A program made the translations under genes and the position numbers. From Paenibacillaceae bacterium (GTDB taxonomy: Bacteria > Bacillota > Bacilli > Paenibacillales > Paenibacillaceae): DNA of 64,000 nt. The DNA is taken from the NCBI GenBank assembly GCA_900766135.1, contig CAAFUF010000055.1:62001-126000 (forward strand), in the 5' to 3' direction. Positions 31,816-39,400 of the stretch are shown here, in pieces. The number at the start of each line of letters is the position of its first letter. Position 1 is the stretch's first letter. The notes beneath the pieces are model-generated. The model was given only the letters and a program-made list of their open reading frames with translations, had not been told where the DNA came from and did no database searches.

Positions 31816-32715
31816 GTGAAAAAATTAGTTTTGGCTTCACTTTTGGCGTTAGGTTTAGTTTTTATGGGGTACCCTATTATTTCCCATGCTAAATATGAGG
31901 AAGTGGAAATTGACTATATTAATAGGCCAGTCGAAGTCAATATAAATGGAGAATTCATACCCATGGATGTACACCCGATCATGGAAAACAATCGATTGTT
32001 CCTTCCGATAAGATCCTTATCATCTTTGGGATTTTCGTATAGTTGGAATCCTTCTACCAAAGTAACTACCGTAAAAAATAAGAACGGGGAATACTTGAAG
32101 ATTACGTCAGGCAGCAATAAAGCATATAAAGGCAATCAACCGATTCAGATGGATGAGTCCGCTCAAAGCAAAGATGGACGTGTACTTGTCCCAATTCGTT
32201 TTGTATCGGAAACTTTAGGCTATCACGTTCAGTATGAAGCAATTCGTAAGATAGTTTTTGTTACATCTAAAGATTATAAGTTTGATATGAGTACTCTTAA
32301 TCAAGAGGATTTGCTTCCTGCACGGAGAGCCGCAATTTCTTTGCCCATCACGACTGATTTTAAAACGCTTGGCGTTTCAGGTACTTATCATTTTTATCGC
32401 TTTCCCATCGGCAGAGCAGATACGTACATTTTAAATGATGGCCGATTTGAAACGTATGTACAAATTCAGGATGGCAAAGCGATCGCAATCGGCCAACGAG
32501 ATACTTTTGAACCCTCTCGTGCAGCAGGTAATGTACCGCCGAATATGATTTGGGATACCGATCCTATTACACAGCCTTTTCAGCGTGGTGTGCTCTTTAA
32601 AGAAAATGGAGATGGTACTGCAACGGCAGCCTATGGTGATGATGAAAAAAAAGATATTAAAACAAAAGTCAATGTATATTCCGATATTATTCAAGCGCTT
32701 CCCAATCACCTATAA
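31816..32715 (+). CDS. Secreted protein with copper-amine-oxidase-N-type stalk domain
   Basis: The protein (299 aa) has a signal peptide (MKKLVLASLLALGLVFMGYP, cleavage after SHA). Residues ~30-135 form the copper_amine_oxidN/stalk domain common in secreted Paenibacillus proteins: INGEFIPMDVHPIMENNRLF, LPIRSLSSLGFSYSWNPST and GRVLVPIRFVSETLGY. The C-terminal half is unrecognised. No Cu ligands or enzyme motif are seen, so a wall- or surface-associated structural role is likely. The start is GTG. The DNA is AT-richer than most of the window, suggesting a separate origin. Confidence 0.75.
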   Translation: MKKLVLASLLALGLVFMGYPIISHAKYEEVEIDYINRPVEVNINGEFIPMDVHPIMENNRLFLPIRSLSSLGFSYSWNPSTKVTTVKNKNGEYLKITSGSNKAYKGNQPIQMDESAQSKDGRVLVPIRFVSETLGYHVQYEAIRKIVFVTSKDYKFDMSTLNQEDLLPARRAAISLPITTDFKTLGVSGTYHFYRFPIGRADTYILNDGRFETYVQIQDGKAIAIGQRDTFEPSRAAGNVPPNMIWDTDPITQPFQRGVLFKENGDGTATAAYGDDEKKDIKTKVNVYSDIIQALPNHL

Positions 32716-32728
32716 ATATTTAAACGTG

Positions 32729-32770
32729 AATTAGGCAGAGTCCAATTACTGGGCTCTGCCTAATTGTTTT
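32729..32770. terminator. Bidirectional terminator
   Basis: AATTAGGCAGAG..CC pairs with GG.CTCTGCCTAATT, followed by GTTTTTG, between two converging genes. Confidence 0.85.
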
Positions 32771-32783
32771 TGTTTAGTTAAAT

Positions 32784-33494
32784 TTAAAATTTCTTCAGGG
32801 AAGCGGTCAAATTCCCATTGGATGTGGCTACGGTCCAATCCTGCGGATTCGTTTGGTGGGTGTAACCTTGCGGCCAATAAACCCGATTGTAAGCAGTGCC
32901 CGGATTGATTAATGTCCAACTGCCTCCTTGTTTACTTTGGTAAGCGTAATTGCCGCACGAGATCTGGGTTGTCAATGTGCCCCAAGAGGTAAGGGGATTA
33001 GGCAGATTACTTAAAGAACCAAAATCCTCATCACAGGCTCCGAGTACCAGACGGGCATTAGTAATACCATCCGAAGTAGTGAGATTACTGGTGAAAGTCT
33101 TTATTTTTGTGTAATTCACAATAAAATCCAATCCTCCGCTGGAGTTAATTGACAATTCAATGGGAACCTGCTGTCCCGGAGTGAAGTTATATGAACCTCC
33201 GTTGCTGCCTTCGGTACCGGCTGCATACATCCAGTGCCATCTGTTTCCCCCAGGAGTTTTATTTAGTCCAAAGAAGGTAGCTTGTCCAGCTTCTTGCGAA
33301 AGACCGCATTCATAATGATAGGTGCCGCCCTTCCGGTCCAAAGACAGGTAAGCGTCAAAAAATCCATTGCCATTAGTATGTTCGCCTACTCCAATCTGCG
33401 TCTCGGTCGGAATTGTGACGACAGCTCTAAGTCCATAAATCGTTCCCGGAACATAATGCGTGATCAGTTTGGCGTATTCGGTAGATGTGGCCAT
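32784..33494 (-). CDS. Unknown Trp/Gly-rich beta protein, candidate SigO-like regulon member
   Basis: The 236-residue product begins MATSTEYAKLITHYVPGTIY and is rich in Gly, Asn, Thr and Trp with a beta-strand pattern (TPGGNRWHWMYAAGTEGSNG). It has three Cys and no signal peptide. I recognise no family; a lectin- or jelly-roll-like fold is a guess. AATCGGAGG precedes the ATG. It is divergent from the SigO-like operon and its promoter shares a 13-bp and an 8-bp block at the same spacing with that of the sigma gene. It may be a toxin-like or wall-binding product released with help of the YvrJ-like membrane protein, but this is speculative. Confidence 0.7.
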   Translation of the reverse strand: MATSTEYAKLITHYVPGTIYGLRAVVTIPTETQIGVGEHTNGNGFFDAYLSLDRKGGTYHYECGLSQEAGQATFFGLNKTPGGNRWHWMYAAGTEGSNGGSYNFTPGQQVPIELSINSSGGLDFIVNYTKIKTFTSNLTTSDGITNARLVLGACDEDFGSLSNLPNPLTSWGTLTTQISCGNYAYQSKQGGSWTLINPGTAYNRVYWPQGYTHQTNPQDWTVATSNGNLTASLKKF

Positions 33495-33584
33495 ATTTAA
33501 ACCTCCGATTATTAGAATTATTTTGGGAACATGATGGGGGAAGCCTGGAGAGTCCCCCGCTCTATCAGGCCGTTTACCATGCTC

Positions 33585-33621
33585 ATATTATTAAAGTGTT
33601 TGATGGGCATAAAAAAACAAC
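33585..33621 (-). promoter_or_regulatory. Putative alternative-sigma promoter of the 236-residue protein gene
   Basis: Minus strand GTTGTTTTTTTAT (33609-33621), 9 bp, ACACTTTA (33592-33599), then AATAATAT. The two blocks and the spacing are identical to those upstream of the sigma gene at 33725-33754. No good sigma-A -35 is present. Confidence 0.7.
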
Positions 33622-33724
33622 CGCACACTAAGAAATACTGTGGCTCCTAACTACCGGCCATCATTTTTTAGCTGGAATTGGGATTTCAAAACAAGCTATT
33701 TTTTACAAAAGATACATTAATCAT

Positions 33725-33761
33725 GTTGTTTTTTTATCCATTAATTACACTTTATAGTATA
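33725..33761 (+). promoter_or_regulatory. Putative autoregulated promoter of the SigO-like operon
   Basis: GTTGTTTTTTTAT (33725-33737), 9 bp, ACACTTTA (33747-33754), then TAGTATAT, 25 bp before the sigma-gene ribosome site. The identical bipartite pattern on the divergent promoter implies one RNA-polymerase factor recognises both. Confidence 0.7.
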
Positions 33762-33786
33762 TAAAACAAACTTGGAGGTGGTAGTA

Positions 33787-34386
33787 ATGAGCCTTTCAGA
33801 AGCGGAAACAAGAAGATTTGAGGATTATATCAAAAGGAATTGTTCTATTTTTTCGGATCGGGTTATTGAGAGCTTTTTTCAAAATGAAGAAAACATTGAA
33901 CTTCTGCTGCTGGCGATTGACGGCAACTTGGACAGTCTGGATCAGTTGAACGAAAATTTCCGTAAACATTTTTTTCGCATCCGATTCACGAAATATCTCA
34001 TTTCCATCATCCATACTAGCACCCTAGATCAGATTCGGCGAAACTATAAAAATAAAAAGAGAAATCAACTGATTTTTGATCGGCCCGTTTCCGATAAAGA
34101 CCAAACCTCATTGGGCGAATGTTTATTGTACGGACAAGCTGTACCGCGCACGGAACCTGTAATCGTGAATCCAGACGCTTTTCAAGCCTCAATCAATAAT
34201 GCGGGTTTGGCAAATGCATTTTCCATACTTACTTCGAAGCAGCAATGGATTACCACTTTGTGCTACGCACAAGGCTATAAGGACCGTGAAATATCGCGTT
34301 TAATGGGGATTTCTCAGCAAGCCGTCAGCAAATCGCGAAATCTGGCATTAAAAAAACTTCGACTTGTTATGAAAAGGAGGGGGTGA
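33787..34386 (+). CDS. sigO: SigO (YvrI)-like RNA polymerase sigma factor, promoter-recognition subunit
   Basis: The protein (199 aa) has a sigma region-4 helix-turn-helix at its C-terminus: SILTSKQQWITTLCYAQGYK, DREISRLMGISQQAVSKSRN, LALKKLRLVMK. A weak region-2-like N-terminal part (FFRIRFTKYLISIIHTSTLD) precedes it. It is followed by a YvrJ-like and an RsoA-like gene, the same trio as the B. subtilis yvrI-yvrJ-yvrHa system, where SigO and RsoA act together as a two-part sigma factor. The ATG at 33787 follows GGAGGTGG. It is probably autoregulated. B. subtilis SigO drives oxdC; here oxdC lies 20 kb away. Confidence 0.75.
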   Translation: MSLSEAETRRFEDYIKRNCSIFSDRVIESFFQNEENIELLLLAIDGNLDSLDQLNENFRKHFFRIRFTKYLISIIHTSTLDQIRRNYKNKKRNQLIFDRPVSDKDQTSLGECLLYGQAVPRTEPVIVNPDAFQASINNAGLANAFSILTSKQQWITTLCYAQGYKDREISRLMGISQQAVSKSRNLALKKLRLVMKRRG

Positions 34387-34391
34387 GTGTT

Positions 34392-34580
34392 ATGGATAAT
34401 ACGCAGCCCTTGACCTATTTGCTCACGGCAATCAGCCAAGTTGGATTTCCCATTGTGCTCACCGGTTATTTGTTGATTCGTTTTGAAAAGAAGCTGGAAA
34501 TTCTGACCGAAACGATCTCTCAGCTTATCGATGTTATTAACAAAGACATAAGCGAAGAAGGCCATAGAAATGAAAAATGA
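34392..34580 (+). CDS. yvrJ: YvrJ-family small membrane protein
   Basis: The 62-residue product has QPLTYLLTAISQVGFPIVLTGYLLIRFEKKLEILTETISQ, a single membrane helix followed by an amphipathic helix, the YvrJ pattern (related in layout to BhlA/UviB holin-like peptides). The ATG at 34392 is 8 nt after AGGAGGGGG, overlapping the end of the sigma gene. Function is not established; holin-like peptides next to toxin sigma factors help release proteins without signal peptides. Confidence 0.72.
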   Translation: MDNTQPLTYLLTAISQVGFPIVLTGYLLIRFEKKLEILTETISQLIDVINKDISEEGHRNEK

Positions 34581-34848
34581 GTTGTTTGATCTAGTGATTC
34601 GGGCACAGAACGGTGACCGTGAGGCTGTAAATGAAATTATTAAGATTTTTACACCAGCTATACAAAAGGCTTGCCATAAAACCAATCCCAATGAGCAAGA
34701 CGATGTCGGACAGCAAATTGTTGAAATCATGATCAAAAAAATAATGTCTTACGATCTGACGCAAATTCCGGACTTTTATGAATTCTGCCGAGAGTTAATT
34801 GAAGAACACAGATCAAGTAAGGAATTTTCGCAAGTAACTAGTAAATGA
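34570..34848 (+). CDS. rsoA: RsoA-like sigma co-factor (HTH_16 type)
   Basis: The 92-residue product (KNELFDLVIRAQNGDREAVN, EIIKIFTPAIQKACHKTNPN, EQDDVGQQIVEIMIKKIMSY) matches the region-2-like helix bundle of RsoA and the N-terminal domain of TcdR-type sigma factors. It should bind core RNA polymerase beta' and, with the SigO-like protein, make a working sigma factor. It overlaps the YvrJ-like gene by 11 nt. I see no gene for the anti-factor YvrL. Confidence 0.72.
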   Translation: MKNELFDLVIRAQNGDREAVNEIIKIFTPAIQKACHKTNPNEQDDVGQQIVEIMIKKIMSYDLTQIPDFYEFCRELIEEHRSSKEFSQVTSK

Positions 34849-34883
34849 AATGGTCGAACTTTGTTCTCTATAACACAAAACGA

Positions 34884-34921
34884 AAGCGGTACATCCCCAG
34901 TTGAGGAAGAACCGCTTTTTT
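34884..34921 (+). terminator. Terminator after the SigO-like operon
   Basis: AAGCGGT pairs with ACCGCTT, with an inner weak CCCC/GAGG pairing, and six T follow. The stretch 34922-35338 holds no gene or clear signal. Confidence 0.8.
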
Positions 34922-35338
34922 ACTTATGAATCCACCAAATATACAAACGACATAAAGATGGGGGCATTGAGAAATGTCCGTTGACAAAACTCCGAAATCT
35001 TTCTTTACTTTCATTTTTAAATCTTTTGTCTTTTGTTCCCCGAAAGAAAACATTTTTCTAAAGCCGAATAATCAGAAGAACTTACGTCTGCATTTTTGAC
35101 ATAGAAATGAGATTGTTTTTTGGCCTGCGTATCAGTGAAAGAGGATGGGGCATGGAGCCTCACGATTAAGGGGGGACACACAAGCATTATAGATAGGACA
35201 AACCATCAGGGGTACCTTCTTGGCAGTTCTTAGTATTCGCTCAGAACGATTGCATAGGCGAGCGGGTTCGACATATTTTCCCATGGAAAGCCTTGACTAT
35301 CTAGTACATTTGACTTATTCTAGAACTAGATTGATAGA

Positions 35339-35367
35339 TTTATCGACAGATTTGTGAAAATTATAAA
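35339..35367 (+). promoter_or_regulatory. Candidate promoter of the riboswitch-protease transcript
   Basis: TTTATC (35339-35344), 17-bp spacer, TATAAA (35362-35367), ending 5 nt before the first riboswitch stem. Confidence 0.5.
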
Positions 35368-35372
35368 TTTCA

Positions 35373-35467
35373 TAGATTGACAAAGGCAAATCCATCGAAA
35401 GGTGGAGACGCAAAACTACAGGGGTTAAGGCGACACAAGGTCGCTATGCCAGCCAGTTACCGATCTA
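35373..35467 (+). promoter_or_regulatory. c-di-GMP-I riboswitch, first of two (GEMM-I)
   Basis: A P1 stem (TAGATTG with CGATCTA) closes the core AAAGGCAAAT, a stem capped by a CGAAAG loop, GACGCAAAACTACAGGGG and TATGCCAGCCAGTTACCG. These are the fixed elements of the class I c-di-GMP riboswitch. A separate terminator follows 31 nt later. It heads the transcript of a secreted Pro-Pro endopeptidase, as in C. difficile, where the protease is shut off by high c-di-GMP. Confidence 0.88.
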
Positions 35468-35498
35468 GAGGCCAGCGTTTTGAAGACGTTGTACGTGG

Positions 35499-35527
35499 AC
35501 CTTCTTATTTCGGTAAGAAGGTTTTTT
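35499..35527 (+). terminator. Terminator of riboswitch 1
   Basis: ACCTTCTTA and TAAGAAGGT around TTTCGG, followed by TTTTTT. It does not overlap the riboswitch P1 stem. Confidence 0.85.
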
Positions 35528-35550
35528 GCATGCCAATCAGCATTCATTTT

Positions 35551-35644
35551 CATATTGATAAAGGCAAATCCATCGAAAGATGGGGACGCAAAACTACAGG
35601 GGCTACCGCGGTTTACGCCGTTACGCCAGCCAGTTGCCGATATG
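35551..35644 (+). promoter_or_regulatory. c-di-GMP-I riboswitch, second of two
   Basis: The core is nearly the same as in copy 1: AAAGGCAAATCCATCGAAAG, GGGGACGCAAAACTACAGGGG, then GTTACGCCAGCCAGTTGCCG; P1 is CATATTG with CGATATG. The variable stem differs (ACCGCGGTTTACGCCGTTACGC region), so it is an old tandem duplicate, not an assembly artefact. Confidence 0.88.
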
Positions 35645-35652
35645 GGAGCCAA

Positions 35653-35679
35653 ACGCAAATACGGGGTATTTCGTTTCTT
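35653..35679 (+). terminator. Terminator-like hairpin of riboswitch 2
   Basis: ACG.AAATAC pairs with GTATTT.CGT around a GGG loop, followed by TTTCTTC. The U-tract is weaker than for copy 1. Confidence 0.6.
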
Positions 35680-35732
35680 CCTGATTCGGTCAGTACGCAT
35701 CGTTTCTGATGCGAATTCGGGAGGAAACCGGG

Positions 35733-36389
35733 ATGAAACGGATTATTTATTTGGCGATCGCACTTATCTTCTCTATGAATCTAGCGACAATTCCGGCGTA
35801 TGCGAAAGAGGACAGCCATAGCCTGGTCAGCCAGCTTGTCGTGTTGCCGCAAGATCGGTACAACGAAGCCGAAGCCGATAAAATGATGGACCGCCTCTCG
35901 GCAATCCCTGCGAATTTGCTGGAAGGGTTGAAAGACCATGACGTCAAAATCAAGCTGGCCAACGGCAAAATTACCGACGAACCGGAGTTTGCCAGCTACA
36001 AAGGAGTTACTCCTCGCGGCTGGGAAAAAACCGGGCTGACCTGGGACGATGTGCCGGGCGTCAGCATGAACGTCGTGATCGTAAGAATCGGCTATAGCAA
36101 CAAAGGGAAAGGCCACAATGGGCAAAACCTGGAGCTGCATGAAACCTTTCATGCGATCGATCGGCTTGTTTTGAACAACATAAGCTCCTCCCAAGCATTT
36201 GTAGATTTATGGAAAAAAGAAGCGAACAACGATTATGAAGGCGATGGCTATGTTTCGGCTTACGCCGAGGAATATTTCGCGGAAACCGCTACCTTGTATT
36301 TTTACAGCGATAAATCCCGGGAACGTCTTAAGCAGGACATGCCTTTAACTTACGAGTTTTTGGACAAGCTGTTCACGAATGCCGGTTAG
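35733..36389 (+). CDS. Secreted Pro-Pro endopeptidase (PPEP family)
   Basis: The protein (218 aa) has a signal peptide (MKRIIYLAIALIFSMNLATI, AYA cleavage). The zinc site is H136-E137-T-F-H140 in LELHETFHAID, with the third-ligand region SAYAEEYFAETA near residues 179-184; PPEP-1 places H142, H146 and E185 alike. PPEP enzymes cut Pro-Pro bonds in surface proteins; PPEP-2 of Paenibacillus alvei cuts PLP/PVP in the neighbouring VMSP protein. Here a VMSP-like protein is encoded just downstream, in convergent orientation. GGGAGG lies 8 nt before the ATG. Two c-di-GMP riboswitches control it. Confidence 0.9.
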   Translation: MKRIIYLAIALIFSMNLATIPAYAKEDSHSLVSQLVVLPQDRYNEAEADKMMDRLSAIPANLLEGLKDHDVKIKLANGKITDEPEFASYKGVTPRGWEKTGLTWDDVPGVSMNVVIVRIGYSNKGKGHNGQNLELHETFHAIDRLVLNNISSSQAFVDLWKKEANNDYEGDGYVSAYAEEYFAETATLYFYSDKSRERLKQDMPLTYEFLDKLFTNAG

Positions 36390-36397
36390 GTCATATC

Positions 36398-36436
36398 AAA
36401 AACTCCCTTCCGGCCGGTTGACCGAAAGGGAGTTTT
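36398..36436. terminator. Bidirectional terminator between protease and surface protein
   Basis: AAAAACTCCCTT and AAGGGAGTTTT form the stem with the loop CCGGCCGGTTGACCGA; T-runs lie on both sides. Confidence 0.88.
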
Positions 36437-36443
36437 CTGTTGG

Positions 36444-39400
36444 TTAAGGATAGACGCGGTTTGGTTTTACTTCTTCCCAATTCTCGACTCCGGATTCTTC
36501 TCTGGAGTATTCATGGTGATTGGTGGCTTCCAGGATCTCGTAGTAATACCACATGCCGTAGACGTTGTCCGGCCACATTTTGGTATCCTCATGAATTCCG
36601 TCCTTGTCGACTTTTCGGTTCAGCACGCTGTTGATGAATTTGGCAGCTTCGGCCCGGGTAATAAATTGATCCGGTTTGAAGGTACCGTCCGCGTAACCGT
36701 TGATCCAGCCTTTGTTGGCTGCGGAGGCGATATATTTTTCCGCCCAGTGGCCTTTGACGTCCGAGAACATCTCGTTTGGACGTTCGTCCAGCTTGTCGAA
36801 GCGGGAAGCGATGGCCGCAAACTCGGCTCTGGTAATATATTGCCCCGGTTTAAAGGTGCCGTTCGGATATCCCGTAACGACGCCCGCATTCTCCATCGTC
36901 GAAATGTACTTATTGGACCAACGCGTGGCTTCCACGTCGGAGAGGGCGGTACCGGATTTCAGATAAGCGGAACGGCTGTCATCATCCAGCAACCGGTAGA
37001 AAATCGTCGCGACTTCTTCCCGGGTAATATTATTGAGCGGCTTCACTGTACCGTCCGGATACCCGTGAATGTAGTCGTAGTGGTTTTCCGTATCCAGCGT
37101 CGGCGGAACGGCCGGCAATGGCGGCAGCGGCGTTACCGCCGGTGGGCTTGGCGGGGTTGAACTTCCGGAATTCCCCGAATTTCCGGAATTGTCCGATCCC
37201 CCCGGATTGGACGAATTTCTGGTGTAGTAGAAAGTATACTCTTGGCCTTCCCCATCGTTGAACGTGTAGGTATCGGTCGGTTTTACCGGAGTGTAGCCGG
37301 AGACCGATAAGGCCGTAAGAGTTTTCGTCTCACCCGGTTTGCCGGTTACGACGGTCGGGCTTGCCAACTGCTGATTCGTGCCGTTTTCCAAATACTTGAC
37401 GGTCAGTTGACGCTCGGCTGGCGCGTTTTTCGTGTAATAGAACACGTACACCTGATTTGAATCATCGATGAACTCATGCGTGTATTTCTCGGTTTCCGGT
37501 GTATACCCCAATACCTCTTTTGCAGTGAGTTCGATCTTGTCGCCAATGCGGCCTTTGATTGTTTTCGGTGCGGCCAGCTCGGCCCCCGTTTCCCGATCAA
37601 GATAAGAGACGGTGATCTCTACAAGGTCAGTAGGTTCGCCTTTCGTGTAGTAGATCGTGAATTCCTGTTCCGACTCCAGCGTAATGTCGAAGCCGTACTC
37701 GGGTTGTTCCGGGTAATATACGGCGTCGGTGACCGAAATTGGCTCTGGATAAAGCGCTAAAGTTTGTCCGGCATACCCTGTCTCGATAGTAGGAGCGATG
37801 AGTTCTTCACCCGACTCGCGATTTACGTGGTGAATTGTGACGGAACGTTCCAGATAGGATTCGTCTTGGGTGTATTCAAACAAATACACTTGATCCAAGC
37901 CTTCCGTGAATTGATACGAAGTTTCATAGGTGTGAGGTTTGTATATCGCTCCCGTGACGGGATCCGTATAATCCTCGGCTGTAAGGGTGATTACTTCGCC
38001 TACTTTGCCCATACGGCTGGTTGGCTCCAGCAGATCTTTTTGCGTGAGCTTATCAACGTATTTGACGGTTAAGGTTCTGTTGTCACCCGGCTCGTTAGCG
38101 TTTGCGGTGTAGTAGAAGATGTGCGGAGCATTTTCTACGCCCAGTGTGTAGCTAAAGTTTGGTTCAGCCGGGGTGTAGCCCGGGATGTCCTTAGCCTTCA
38201 GCTCGAGTGTTTGCCCGGTCACGCCATCAACCGTCGTGGACTCGGCAAGAACCTTATCCGTGCCTTGTTCGAGGTACTGCACTTCGACGCTTTGCTTATT
38301 GGCCGTGTAGAAGAAAGTGTACGCGTTGTTGCCTTCGGGTTGAACGGTGTAATCGAAGGTTTCGATTTCCGGAGTGTAACCGGGAACGTCAACAGCCGTC
38401 AGAGTTACCGTTTTCCCGGTAACCCCCGGTACATTATCAACTGGAGCGAGTTCTTTCCCCGTTTCCTTGTCCACGAACTTCACCGAAACGCTTTGTTCGC
38501 TTGCGGTGTAGTAGAAGATGTGCGGAGCGTTTTCCACACCAAGCTCATAGCTGTAGGAAGCTTCAACCGGGGTGTAGCCCGGGATGTCCTTAGCGGTCAG
38601 CTTGAGCGTTTGTCCGGTCACGCCATCAAACGTCGTGGACTCGGCAAGAACCTTATCCGTACCTTGTTCGAGGTACTGCACTTCGACGCTTTGCGCGTTT
38701 GCGGTGTAGTAGAAGACGTACTCATTGCCTTCCGGTTTAATGGTATACTCGAAAGACTCGTTTTCCGGCGTGTAGCCCGGAACGTCTACAGCTTCGAGAG
38801 GTATCTTATCCCCGATAGTGCCTTCAATGCTTTGAGGTTTAGCGAGTTCCTTTTCTGTGCCTTTTTCCAGGAACTTCACGGTAACCGATTGCTTAACCAC
38901 TTCCTCATACCCAAACCAAATAACCGGTGTTGGATTGATTGCGGTTAATCTAACATTTGTGGGGGTTTCGCCCACTTTAAATTGATAGCCGGCAAGTGCT
39001 TTGGCCGAAACGGAATAGTCGCCCATAGGCAAAGCCTCATTGCCGTTTTGATCCTTGAAATTTTCGCTATAAAGCAATTCCGCGAATTCCGGACCCTCCA
39101 CTTCAACGCCTTCGGCATTGACTGGCTGGCCGTCCGCATTGACCTTATAACCCTTCATGAGGATGGAACCGTTGCCGACATTTACTTTCGGCACCTCAAA
39201 CTCCTTCGAAGTATTCCGGTTGTTCACGTCCTTGTATTCCAAGGTCGTGGTTCCATTCGTAGGATAGAGGGTATTAGAAACCGGGTTTTTGGATGGGTCC
39301 ATGATCACTTTGTAAGTAAAGATGGCAGGTTCGCCTTCGGCGATATTGCCGATGTTCCAAGTGAATTTCTCGGCGACAGGGTCCCAAACAACCGTGCCTT

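Noticed and set aside
35377..35821. Frames of 110 and 113 residues over the riboswitch region
   Set aside because: They read straight through two riboswitches and terminators. The similar repeats in them are the duplicated aptamers, not protein repeats.
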